A stretch of DNA of 64,000 bases, taken from NCBI GenBank assembly GCA_030524345.1, contig JAUNGP010000005.1:40225-104224 (forward strand), written 5' to 3'. Of this stretch, positions 7,153 through 15,359 are shown in pieces. Below the pieces are notes generated by a model that did not search any database, had not been told where the DNA came from, and saw only the letters and a program-made list of their open reading frames with translations. Every line of letters starts with the position of its first letter. The first letter of the stretch is position 1. The position numbers were made by a program, and so were the translations under genes. The stretch comes from Clostridia bacterium (GTDB lineage: Bacteria > Bacillota > Clostridia > TANB77 > CAG-465).

Positions 7153-8026
7153 TTGGGAAAATTTAAAGTAGGAGATATAGTAGCAAGGCGTTCATATAAT
7201 TATGATGTGTTATTTAGAATAACCAGTATTAATGGAGGAATAGCAGACTTAGTTGGAATAACAGTTCGAATTATAGCAGATGCCCCAGAATATGACTTAA
7301 AGCACATATCAAAGGAAGAAGCGGATACAATAATCTCTAATTTAGAAAGATCTAGACGTGTTAGATTAAATAGATGCTATTCTAACATGAATAAAAAGTA
7401 TATGAATATTCGTGAAAAAAAAGTAACAGACCTAAATCCTAATATATTTACAAAAGAAAAGATATTAAAAAAGCCAGGGGTTATATTGCATGTTGATCGG
7501 AGACCCCGAATATGCAAGTAAATCAAGAGAAATATATAAAAATATGGGAGTAACAGCATACACATATAATATTGCTGAGTCTGAACAATATAAGCAAATA
7601 TATTCTTTGCTTCAGAAAATAAGGCCAAATATATTAATTCTTACTGGACATGATGCATTTATGAGAAAAAGAAATGACATATATAATATTGATAATTATA
7701 AGAATTCAAGATACTATATACAAGGTGTCTTGGAAGCTAGAAGATATGAGCATAATTTAGATAATTTAGTGATATTTGCGGGGGCTTGTCAAAGCTATTA
7801 TGAGGCAATTATATCTGCTGGTGCAAACTTTGCTAGTGCCCCAAAAAGAGTATTAATAGATATGATGGATCCATTAATCGTCGCGCAAACAATTGCATAT
7901 ACTCCAGTTGAAGAATTTATCCCATTAGAAAATATTTTATCTAATACAAGAGAAGGAATCGACGGAATCGGTGGATTACAAACGCGTCGGACAATACAGA
8001 ATGGGAATGCCAGCATTATAATATAA
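7153..8026 (+). pseudogene. yabG: spore coat protease YabG, interrupted by one +1 frameshift
   Basis: The gene is intact at both ends but changes frame once. Frame 1 (from TTG 7153, SD AGAGGTG 7140-7146) encodes residues 1-116 and runs out at 7521; the homologous sequence continues in the next frame from 7499. GVILHV followed by GDPEYASKSREIY is restored if one base, C7498, is removed. The C-terminal part carries ILTGHDAF, FAGACQSYYEA and the SAPKRVLID region typical of YabG (peptidase family U57), which trims coat proteins late in sporulation. Reconstructed length (~290 aa) is normal. Either a recent mutation, an assembly error, or a +1 shift at the rare CGG codon (7498-7500). Confidence 0.8.
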
Positions 8027-8066
8027 ATATACAAATTGGAATTTGTTTCCAAATTTGTATATTTTT
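8024..8066 (+). terminator. terminator after yabG
   Basis: A long AT-rich stem (about 8024-8041 with 8045-8062) followed by TTTTTTT lies immediately after the yabG stop. Confidence 0.7.
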
Positions 8067-8082
8067 TTCTTTTTTAGAATTA

Positions 8083-8111
8083 TTGTATAATGTATTAAGA
8101 TATAGTATAAT
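8083..8111 (+). promoter_or_regulatory. sigma-A promoter of the Ca2+ ATPase gene
   Basis: TTGTAT (8083-8088), 17-nt spacer, TATAAT (8106-8111). Confidence 0.6.
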
Positions 8112-8145
8112 ATATTGAAATATAAACAAAGGAGTGATTATTTAC

Positions 8146-10791
8146 TTGAAAGAAGAGCGTTGGTATTTGATGGAAACAAAAGAGGTTTTAAGAGAAGTAA
8201 ATTCTACAGAAGATGGACTGAGTGATGAGGAAGCCACCAAAAGATTAAAAGAAAATGGATATAATGAACTAAGGCAAAAAAAACGTAGGAATATATTTCA
8301 ATTATTATGGGATGAGATTACTGATCCTATGATTCTAATTCTAATTGCTGCTTCTATTTTATCATTTTTTTTAGATGAGTTTATTGAAGGTGTAGTAATA
8401 CTTGTAATAGTATGCATCAATACTATAATTAGTATAGCACAGGAAAAAAAAGCTGAATCTTCCATTGCAGCTTTAAAAAGTATGACTTCTCCTACTGCTA
8501 GAGTATTTAGAGATGGTGAAGAGAGTCTCATATCGTCCAAGGAATTGGTGGTAGGTGATATCATAATATTAGAGGCAGGTAGTATGATCCCAGCAGATAT
8601 TAGATTGCTAGAAACATCTAATTTAAAAGTACAAGAGGCAGCTCTTACAGGAGAATCTGTACCTGTAGAAAAAGATGCAGAGGAGAAAATAACTCAAGAA
8701 TGTGCTTTAGGGGATAGGATTAATATGGTGTATACATCTTCTTTAGTAACGTATGGAAGAGCTATTGGTGTAGTAGTAGCAACTGGTATGGACTCTGAAG
8801 TTGGAAATATTGCCAATATGTTAAATGATGAAGATGATTTTGATACACCAATCAAAAGAAAATTAGCTGCAGTTGGTAAGACGCTTAGTATAGTAGGAAT
8901 TGTTGTATGTATTATCATATTTGCTATTGGAATGATGTACAAGAGGCCAGCATTGCCACTGTTTATGACTGCAATTAGTTTAGCAATATCCATTATACCA
9001 GAGGGACTTCCAGCTACAGCCACTATAGTAATGGCTCTTGGAGTAAAGCGTATGGTAAAAGAAAATGCATTAGTAAGAAAGTTACCCGCTGTTGAAACTT
9101 TAGGAAGTAGTACTGTGATATGCTCAGATAAAACTGGTACTTTAACACAAAATAAGATGACTGTAACTGATATTGCTTTAGAAAAAGAAATACAAAAGGG
9201 GAAAACAACTAGTACTAATAATATACTTGATAAGGAGAGGTATAAAGAATTAATTTATGCTGGAGCATTATGTAATGATGCATGTTTGGATCCTGATAAA
9301 AAAGATTCTATTTTAGGAGATCCTACAGAAGGAGCATTAATATTCTTAGCAGAAGACTTTGGGGTTGATCAAGAAGAACTAGAAGAAAAATATGATCGTG
9401 AATTTGAACAGCCATTTGATTCAGTGAGAAAAAGAATGACTACTGTTCATAAAATTGATAGTGAAATTGTATCGTATACAAAGGGGGCAGTAGATAGTAT
9501 ATTGCCACTGTGTACAAAGATACTAACGGAAAACGGTATTAGAGGGATAACCAAAGATGATAAAGAAAAAATACTAAACATGTCTACTAATATGTCCAAA
9601 AAAGCACTAAGAGTATTAGGCTTTGCTAGAAGAATTATCGACCATATTCCAGAAGATGATGAAGACTTAGAATTTGATATGACTTTTATTGGAATGGTAG
9701 GAATGATCGATCCGCCAAGGCCAGAAGTATTAGACGCTATAAAAACTTGTACAGAAGCTGGAATTCGTACTGTTATGATTACAGGTGATCATTTGGTTAC
9801 TGCAACGGCTATTGCAAAGGAGATTGGAATTTGGAAAAAAGGAAATAAGGCTATATCTGGTGAGGAACTTGATAATATGAATGATGAACAACTAGATAAA
9901 GTAGTACAAAATACTGCAGTTTTTGCTCGTGTTTCTCCAAATCATAAACTAAGAATTATAGAGTCACTTAAAAGAACAGGTGAAATTGCAGCGATGACAG
10001 GAGATGGAGTAAATGATGCACCAGCACTAAAGGCAGCAGATATTGGAATAGCCATGGGAGTTAATGGAACAGATGTTGCTAAAGATTCGGCAGATATGAT
10101 ACTTTTGGATGATGATTTTACGACAATTGTTTATGCTGTGAAAGAAGGAAGACGTGTATATAGAAATATACAAAAGGTGATACAATTTTTACTTGCTGGA
10201 AATATAGCTGAGATATTAACAATATTGATAGCTACTTTATTTAATTTTGATGCACCAATACTTGCCATACATGTGCTTTGTATTAATCTGGCGACTGATT
10301 CATTACCAGCACTTGCATTGGGCGTTGATCCTGCAAATAAAAGTATTATGAAAGAAAAGCCTGTTAGGTCTGGAACATTATTTGAAAAATCATTAATTGT
10401 AAGAGTTATATTACACGGAATCTTTATCACGATCGCAACGATGACTGCATATTTGATAGGGGTTAAAACAGATAGTCATATTGTTGGTCAAACAATGGCA
10501 TTTTCTGTACTTGCCTTGTCCCAAATGTTTCATGCGTTTAATCAACGCTCTAATACAGATTCTATTATCTCTACTGGAAATGGACATAATCAATATTTAT
10601 TTTGGGCGTTATTAGTTTCATTTATTTTGTTAGTTGTAGTATTATTTGTACCATTTATGAGAGAGATATTTAGTTTAACTACACTTGATTTAAAAGAATG
10701 GCTAACAGTAATATTTTTATCAATATTACCACTAATACTTGTGGAAATTACAAAATTAATAAAGAGAAAATTTAATTTAGAAATAATTTAA
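8146..10791 (+). CDS. P-type calcium-transporting ATPase (type II)
   Basis: 881 aa. N-terminal cation ATPase domain (VLREVN...GLSDEEA), actuator-domain loop LTGESVPVEK (~residue 168), Ca2+-site helix M4 with PEGLPATATIVMALG (~285), phosphorylation motif SDKTGTLTQNKMT (Asp ~328), hinge TGDGVNDAPALKAADIGIAMG (given in two pieces: TGDGVNDAP and ADIGIAMG), and six C-terminal membrane helices with LCINLATDSLPALALG. This is the SERCA/PMR1-like family, pumping Ca2+ (or Mn2+) out of the cytoplasm. Start chosen at TTG 8146, 11 nt after AAAGGAG; ATG 8170 is an alternative, GTG 8134 overlaps the SD. The downstream neighbour is a Na+/Ca2+ exchanger family gene, with a terminator between. Confidence 0.92.
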   Translation: MKEERWYLMETKEVLREVNSTEDGLSDEEATKRLKENGYNELRQKKRRNIFQLLWDEITDPMILILIAASILSFFLDEFIEGVVILVIVCINTIISIAQEKKAESSIAALKSMTSPTARVFRDGEESLISSKELVVGDIIILEAGSMIPADIRLLETSNLKVQEAALTGESVPVEKDAEEKITQECALGDRINMVYTSSLVTYGRAIGVVVATGMDSEVGNIANMLNDEDDFDTPIKRKLAAVGKTLSIVGIVVCIIIFAIGMMYKRPALPLFMTAISLAISIIPEGLPATATIVMALGVKRMVKENALVRKLPAVETLGSSTVICSDKTGTLTQNKMTVTDIALEKEIQKGKTTSTNNILDKERYKELIYAGALCNDACLDPDKKDSILGDPTEGALIFLAEDFGVDQEELEEKYDREFEQPFDSVRKRMTTVHKIDSEIVSYTKGAVDSILPLCTKILTENGIRGITKDDKEKILNMSTNMSKKALRVLGFARRIIDHIPEDDEDLEFDMTFIGMVGMIDPPRPEVLDAIKTCTEAGIRTVMITGDHLVTATAIAKEIGIWKKGNKAISGEELDNMNDEQLDKVVQNTAVFARVSPNHKLRIIESLKRTGEIAAMTGDGVNDAPALKAADIGIAMGVNGTDVAKDSADMILLDDDFTTIVYAVKEGRRVYRNIQKVIQFLLAGNIAEILTILIATLFNFDAPILAIHVLCINLATDSLPALALGVDPANKSIMKEKPVRSGTLFEKSLIVRVILHGIFITIATMTAYLIGVKTDSHIVGQTMAFSVLALSQMFHAFNQRSNTDSIISTGNGHNQYLFWALLVSFILLVVVLFVPFMREIFSLTTLDLKEWLTVIFLSILPLILVEITKLIKRKFNLEII

Positions 10792-10812
10792 CCTTGGTTT
10801 TCCAAGGTTTTA
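10790..10812 (+). terminator. terminator after Ca2+ ATPase gene
   Basis: 8-bp perfect stem (10790-10797 with 10802-10809) and TTTT loop, followed by T residues. Confidence 0.75.
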
Positions 10813-10922
10813 CTATGTGAAAATGGTAAAGTGATAAATATTTCATTAGATTTTGTATAAAATATGATATAATAATAAATATATAAAAAGCAATGATACA
10901 AAAGATAAGAGAGGTTAAGTTT

Positions 10923-11879
10923 ATGATAAATAATTTCTTACTGATAATGATTGGAATGATACTTTTAGTAAAAGGTGCCGATTTTTTAGTAAAAGGATCA
11001 GCAGGAATAGCAAGAAGATTCAAGTTATCTGAAATGATAATTGGACTGACAATTGTCTCTATTGGAACTTCATTACCAGAAGTATTTATAACGATCAAAT
11101 CTGCAATTCAGGGGCATTCAGATTTAATTATAGGAAATGCAATTGGGAGTTGTATCTGTAATCTTTTATTAGTCTTAGGACTTGCTAGTTTATTTAGACC
11201 AATCAAATTAAATAAGAGAATTATAAAAGTTCACATACCATTAGGAATTTGCTCAATGATGCTCTTATTAATACTTGGAAATATCCATTTAGGCGAAATG
11301 AATGTTATAGGAAGAATAGAAGGTGTATTTTTACTTTTATGTACGCTAGTTTATATTTTGTATACAATATTGGAAGAAAAAAGAGAAATTACAGTAGAAG
11401 AAAGAAATAAAATAGAAAAAAGTGAAAAGATGTCTGTTATAACAATTGTTTTGTGTATGATACTTGGAGTATTAGGCTTAAAATACGGTTCTGATCTAGT
11501 TGTTGATAATTGTGTAGATATAGCAGAGAGTTTAAAGATTAGTCAAATTGTAATTAGTATGACAATTATTGCAATAGGGACTGCGCTCCCAGAAATAGTT
11601 ACATCAATTATAGCAAGTATAAAAGATGAGGGGGATATTGCTCTTGGCAATATAGCGGGATCTAATATATTAAATCTTTGCATGCTGATAGGATTAGGAT
11701 CAGTAATTAATCCACTTAAATTTTCAATAGAATATAATATTAATATTGTGCTACTTATGATTATAACATTGGTCATTTTAATGATTGTAAAATTTGATAA
11801 GGATAATATGATAACTAGAAGAAAAGGTATTCTTTTAGTATTGATATTTTTAATCTATATTATGAAATTATTTGTATAA
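10923..11879 (+). CDS. calcium/sodium antiporter (CaCA family, YrbG-like)
   Basis: 318 aa with about ten membrane helices in two inverted halves. Each half has the alpha-repeat: SIGTSLPEVFITI with GNAIGSCICN in the first, and AIGTALPEIVTSII with GNIAGSNILN in the second. The acidic residues in the two GT-SLPE/ALPE motifs bind the cation. The family exchanges Ca2+ for Na+ or K+ across the membrane. Start at ATG 10923 with GAGAGG 9 nt upstream; the frame is open to 10893 without a good site. It follows the Ca2+ ATPase, so this region may serve calcium or manganese homeostasis. Confidence 0.9.
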   Translation: MINNFLLIMIGMILLVKGADFLVKGSAGIARRFKLSEMIIGLTIVSIGTSLPEVFITIKSAIQGHSDLIIGNAIGSCICNLLLVLGLASLFRPIKLNKRIIKVHIPLGICSMMLLLILGNIHLGEMNVIGRIEGVFLLLCTLVYILYTILEEKREITVEERNKIEKSEKMSVITIVLCMILGVLGLKYGSDLVVDNCVDIAESLKISQIVISMTIIAIGTALPEIVTSIIASIKDEGDIALGNIAGSNILNLCMLIGLGSVINPLKFSIEYNINIVLLMIITLVILMIVKFDKDNMITRRKGILLVLIFLIYIMKLFV

Positions 11880-11880
11880 A

Positions 11881-11922
11881 AAATAGCTGGAATTACATGT
11901 TCATGCAATTCTAGCTATTTCT
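11881..11922. terminator. bidirectional terminator
   Basis: Imperfect long stem (about 11881-11895 with 11908-11921) between convergent genes ending at 11879 (+) and 11933 (-). Confidence 0.6.
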
Positions 11923-11932
11923 TGATGATAGA

Positions 11933-12466
11933 TTACTTTGTCCCCATATATGCTTTGTAGTATAACAAAGCAATTATCGAATGACCATTTTCTTGCTTGT
12001 GTTCAAAGATCATTTGGAGAGCCTCATCGGGAAGCATTTCCACTACCTCAATTTCTTCATCCTCTGTAAGATTTTGAAGAGTCTTTACCTCGAGATCTTT
12101 AGTAATAAAAAAGTGTAATTTTTCATCAGAGAGTCCATTGCTTGGATAATAGGAAAAAATATATTTTACATCTTTTGCAATATACCCAGTTTCTTCATGT
12201 AATTCTCTAATAGCCGTTTTTTCTGGCGTTTCACCAGGATCGACTTTTCCGGCAGGCAATTCAATTACCATTTGATTACCAATCGCAGTTCGTTGCTGCT
12301 TTACCAAAACGATTTTTCCTTCCTTGGTGATGGGAAGAATTACTACTGCCTCAGGAGATTTTACATGATAGTGTTCAATGATGTCTCCATCTTTGTTTTT
12401 GTAAGTTGCCTCCTCAACATTAAATCGCTTACTTTCATACACAATTTTACTTTTCAAAAATTCCAT
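11933..12466 (-). CDS. nudF: ADP-ribose pyrophosphatase (Nudix hydrolase)
   Basis: 177 aa. A complete Nudix box is present (GKVDPGETPEKTAIRELHEE, then TGY): G-x5-E-x7-REL-x-EE-x-G. N-terminal EATYKNKDGDIIEHYHV and the later SYYPSNGLSDEKLHFF are characteristic of the ADP-ribose pyrophosphatase/NudF subfamily, which splits ADP-ribose to AMP and ribose-5-phosphate. Start ATG 12466 has AAAGGA upstream; the open frame to 12547 runs through its own promoter. That promoter (TTGACA-17-TATAAT) contains a palindrome also found at nadD, placing this gene in the putative NrtR regulon with NAD salvage/turnover. Confidence 0.9.
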   Translation of the reverse strand: MEFLKSKIVYESKRFNVEEATYKNKDGDIIEHYHVKSPEAVVILPITKEGKIVLVKQQRTAIGNQMVIELPAGKVDPGETPEKTAIRELHEETGYIAKDVKYIFSYYPSNGLSDEKLHFFITKDLEVKTLQNLTEDEEIEVVEMLPDEALQMIFEHKQENGHSIIALLYYKAYMGTK

Positions 12467-12507
12467 AAGATCGTCCTTTCTTAAAATTTTAATAAGATTA
12501 TATACGG

Positions 12508-12547
12508 TTGTTATTAACATTATATTAATAACAAACAGCTTTGTCAA
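12508..12547 (-). promoter_or_regulatory. promoter with NrtR-type operator (box 1) for nudF
   Basis: Minus strand: TTGACA (12547-12542), 17-nt spacer, TATAAT (12524-12519). The dyad has two 10-nt arms, TTGTTATTAA (12508-12517) and TTAATAACAA (12525-12534), around a 7-nt centre that contains the -10 box. The same dyad occurs at 14148-14186, 60288-60314 and 60386-60412. Repression by occlusion of the -10 is the natural reading. Confidence 0.75.
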
Positions 12548-12608
12548 GCTTTTTTATAAATTTTATAAAAAAAGACTATAAATTTTCTCCAATTTATAGT
12601 CAAATTTA

Positions 12609-13433
12609 TTATTTTTTATATTTAAATAAAGCCGATGGTCGATGTCCTTCTCCTTTTTTTACTTTATTTGTTTTCTCTACTTTGCTAGCTATGATTCTTC
12701 TAAAAGCAGGATCTAGTAGTTTTTTATTTAATATTACTTCATAGACTTGTTGTAATTCACCAAGAGTAAAATATTTAGGCATCATATTAAACACTATATC
12801 TGTATATTCGATTTTGTTCTTGAGTCTTGATATTCCACTAACAATAGCAAGAGGATGATCAAATGCTATATTATTATTTTCTTTAATTTCGTAGTCATAT
12901 CTATCAGTTGTTTTTTCACGTAAAGTCTTTCCAACTGTAAAATTTAGTTTTTCAGAACCATTATCCAAAGTGACTTTTATTTCCTTTTTTGTTTCTGAGA
13001 TTTCAATATTAAACCAAGAAGCATCCTCAGAAAGATTGTCTGTTAGCATATTTTTATCTATCAGAGCAAGATAGGCAGTACTTACAATTCTCATACGTGG
13101 ATCTCTATGAATACCGCTGAATGTATATAATTGTTCAATATAAATGTTGTGTAGATTTGTTTCTTTTGCAAGTATTCTGATTGCGGCATCATCAATGGTC
13201 TCATTAATTCCAACAAAACCACCAGGTAGGCACCATTTGTCTTTAAAAGGATAATCCTTTCTTTTGATAAGTAAAACACTAAAATGCTTTTTGTTTAATT
13301 TTCTATAGTTTTCTTGAGCTGAGTCAGAAACACTAAAAATTAATATATCGGCTGTTATAGATAATTTTTCATAGATACTAGGATCATAGTCTTTTAAAAA
13401 TTCTTCTTCAGAAGTGTATATTTTTTCACTCAT
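12609..13433 (-). CDS. nrtR: NrtR-type Nudix-like transcriptional regulator
   Basis: 274 aa in two domains. Residues ~25-165 are Nudix-like (ADILIFSV, SVLLIKRKDYPFKDKWCLPGGF, YTFSGIHRDPRMRIVSTAYLAL). The Nudix box is degenerate: after GINETIDDAAIRILAKET the expected REL and EE positions read RIL and KE, as in regulators that bind but do not hydrolyse ADP-ribose. Residues ~205-270 form the winged helix (YTDIVFNMMPKYFTLGELQQVYEVIL, DPAFRRIIASKV, GHRPSALFKY), characteristic of NrtR. NrtR represses NAD biosynthesis genes and is released by ADP-ribose. It lies between nudF and nadD, both with a shared palindrome in the promoter. Its own promoter (TTGATT-17-TATAAT) lacks that palindrome. Confidence 0.88.
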   Translation of the reverse strand: MSEKIYTSEEEFLKDYDPSIYEKLSITADILIFSVSDSAQENYRKLNKKHFSVLLIKRKDYPFKDKWCLPGGFVGINETIDDAAIRILAKETNLHNIYIEQLYTFSGIHRDPRMRIVSTAYLALIDKNMLTDNLSEDASWFNIEISETKKEIKVTLDNGSEKLNFTVGKTLREKTTDRYDYEIKENNNIAFDHPLAIVSGISRLKNKIEYTDIVFNMMPKYFTLGELQQVYEVILNKKLLDPAFRRIIASKVEKTNKVKKGEGHRPSALFKYKK

Positions 13434-13489
13434 AATAGACCTCCATATGAAAGTATTATATAATAAATTTTAAAATAAATCAATTATAT

Positions 13490-13523
13490 AAAGAAAAAAT
13501 AGCCTATCATTTATAGGCTATTT
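13490..13523 (-). terminator. terminator after nadD
   Basis: 11-bp stem (13497-13507 with 13513-13523) followed on the minus strand by a T-rich stretch. Confidence 0.75.
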
Positions 13524-13526
13524 GAT

Positions 13527-14108
13527 CTAAATATATAGATTATTTTTTCTAATGTAATCTAATATAGATGTACTAATATACATCGTTGAGACAATATTGC
13601 TCTTGGATAATATGCTTCTGATTTTTGTGGAGGAAATATTACTTAGTGGAATATCTGCTACGATAAAATTTGAAGAATAGTCTTTAAATTTCTCTAAGAT
13701 AGAAGGGATATTATCTAAGTCCCTTTTGATAATAAGAATTTTGTAATGACTGATAATATATTCATAGTTTTTCCACATGTGTAATTCTTTTAGGTTATCA
13801 GATCCTAAGATAAAATAAATAGTATCATCTGGGTAACAAGATTGAAAATAGTCTAAAGTTTGATAAGTAGATACTAATGTATTTTTTGCTTCATAATCTG
13901 ATACATCAAAGTTTTTATTTTCTTGGCATAATAACTTAAGCATATTGATTCGATGTGTGGCATCAAGTAGAGAGTCTTTATGATACCTATTACCAGTGGG
14001 AACAAATATTACTTTGTCAACAAAACTTTTATTAATCAGTTCTTGAGCAATATTTTTGTGCATCGTATGAGGCGGATTAAACGATCCTCCAAAAATACCA
14101 ATTTTCAT
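13527..14108 (-). CDS. nadD: nicotinate-nucleotide adenylyltransferase
   Basis: 193 aa. Nucleotidyltransferase alpha/beta phosphodiesterase fold: N-terminal IGIFGGSFNPPHTMH, then FVPTGNRYHKD, FILGSDNLKELHMWKNYEYI and the second signature ISSTKIRS (~residue 160). It converts nicotinate mononucleotide plus ATP to NaAD, the step common to de novo and salvage NAD synthesis. The usual HxGH motif reads HTMH here, with Met replacing Gly. GGAGATG precedes the ATG. Its promoter carries the longest copy of the NrtR-type palindrome. Confidence 0.9.
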   Translation of the reverse strand: MKIGIFGGSFNPPHTMHKNIAQELINKSFVDKVIFVPTGNRYHKDSLLDATHRINMLKLLCQENKNFDVSDYEAKNTLVSTYQTLDYFQSCYPDDTIYFILGSDNLKELHMWKNYEYIISHYKILIIKRDLDNIPSILEKFKDYSSNFIVADIPLSNISSTKIRSILSKSNIVSTMYISTSILDYIRKNNLYI

Positions 14109-14147
14109 AATTTCATCTCCTTTTATTTAATAAAAAATAAAAAAAAT

Positions 14148-14193
14148 AACATATTGTTATTAACATTATATTAATAACAATATGTTTTGTCAA
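14148..14193 (-). promoter_or_regulatory. promoter with NrtR-type operator (box 2) for nadD
   Basis: Minus strand TTGACA (14193-14188), 17-nt spacer, TATAAT (14170-14165). The operator is a perfect 16-bp inverted repeat (14148-14163 with 14171-14186) around a 7-nt centre holding the -10. Same geometry as box 1. Confidence 0.8.
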
Positions 14194-14207
14194 GTGTTTT
14201 GAAAAGA

Positions 14208-14243
14208 AAAAAAGCATTTAGAAAAATCTAAAATGCTTTAAAA
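14208..14243 (-). terminator. terminator after rpsT
   Basis: A near-perfect stem (AAGCATTTAGA side with its complement about 14212-14240) followed on the minus strand by a run of T. Confidence 0.7.
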
Positions 14244-14244
14244 A

Positions 14245-14499
14245 TTATTTATTTAATAATTTTGCTAGTCCAGCTTTTTTTCTTGCAGCTGTATTTTTTG
14301 CAAGAACACCTTTAGACCAAGCTTTATCTACTAGGCTAACAGCCTTGTTATATAATTCAGTTTTGTTAGAAGAATTATCTCTTACAGCAGCTTCGAATTC
14401 TTTAACAGCTTCTTTATAAGCTTTTTTTGTTGCTTTGTTTTGTAGAGTTTTAGTTTCTATAATTTTTACTCTTTTTTTAGCTGATTTTATATTTGGCAT
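14245..14499 (-). CDS. rpsT: 30S ribosomal protein S20
   Basis: 84 aa, three-helix, Lys/Ala-rich. MPNIKSAKKRVKIIETKTLQ and the C-terminal SKGVLAKNTAARKKAGLAKL are the S20 signature; the protein binds the 5' domain of 16S rRNA. AAGGAGG precedes the ATG. Transcribed alone with a terminator immediately downstream. Confidence 0.97.
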   Translation of the reverse strand: MPNIKSAKKRVKIIETKTLQNKATKKAYKEAVKEFEAAVRDNSSNKTELYNKAVSLVDKAWSKGVLAKNTAARKKAGLAKLLNK

Positions 14500-14609
14500 A
14501 TTGCACCTCCTTAAACCGAAATATAGTTTTTACCAGTCCATTTTAACATAAAGTAAAATAAAAATCAAGAACTTTATCATAAATAATGAAAAAAAGTAGA
14601 TGTTAAGAG

Positions 14610-14644
14610 CAAAAAATGCTATATATTCTATTATATAGCATTTA
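14610..14644 (-). terminator. terminator after thymidylate kinase gene
   Basis: Stem of about 11-12 bp (14614-14625 with 14632-14643) with a T-run on the minus-strand 3' side. Confidence 0.7.
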
Positions 14645-14652
14645 TTTAAAAA

Positions 14653-15348
14653 CTAATTGTTTATTTCATGCATTATTTCATTAAAAATCTCATCATTGAT
14701 ATCATCAATTGTTCGTAATAAATTATCTTTTACACAATTTATAACATACCAGTCTAATTTTTTTGCAGTATATAAACCAGATGCAAGAGAATTCTTTAAA
14801 TGATCTACGTTTCTTTCATGGATATCTTTTTTAGTATTTCCAGTTATTTCATCAGGTCTATTTTCAATCAATTTATTTACCATTTCTATTGGCATGTTCA
14901 TAAAAAATGTTCTAGTGGGCTTTGGAAGTTCTAAATCGTTATATTCCAAATTGCACGTCCATTCAATAAAGTCATCTAATTTTTTTTCATCTAATCCATA
15001 TTTTTCTATAATTTTAGAACCCTGGTGTATTAAATTTGCAGAAGTATATCGATCTAGTAATATAACAGTTTCATTATCTTCATATATTGACTTCATATCC
15101 TTTTGAAATGTTATATATCTATCAATTGCATAAAATGAAGCGGCAGCTTTTTTAGAAATATCACTTGGATTTTCTGATATTTCACCTTCTAAATACATTC
15201 TAACAGGTCCAGAAGATAGACTGGGATAATTTGGAAAAGGAAAACTAGCAACCTTTATTCCTTTCCTCATTAATTTTTCTTTAACTAGTTTTATTTGGGT
15301 TTTTTTGCCACTACCATCAGTTCCGTCAATTACAAATATTTTATGCAT
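14653..15348 (-). CDS. tmk: thymidylate kinase (dTMP kinase)
   Basis: 231 aa. P-loop IDGTDGSGKKTQ near residues 6-17, followed by the dTMP-kinase features SFPFPNYPS, AIDRYITF and the DRY/DR segment VILLDRYTSANLIHQGSKI. It phosphorylates dTMP to dTDP. The P-loop has Lys where canonical Tmk has Ser (GKST), so this belongs to the GK[KQ]TQ variant group; a second, canonical Tmk may exist elsewhere. It is co-transcribed with a ThyX-like gene, stop-to-start distance 11 nt, which suggests joint thymidylate supply. Confidence 0.85.
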   Translation of the reverse strand: MHKIFVIDGTDGSGKKTQIKLVKEKLMRKGIKVASFPFPNYPSLSSGPVRMYLEGEISENPSDISKKAAASFYAIDRYITFQKDMKSIYEDNETVILLDRYTSANLIHQGSKIIEKYGLDEKKLDDFIEWTCNLEYNDLELPKPTRTFFMNMPIEMVNKLIENRPDEITGNTKKDIHERNVDHLKNSLASGLYTAKKLDWYVINCVKDNLLRTIDDINDEIFNEIMHEINN

Positions 15349-15359
15349 AATATTTCCTC

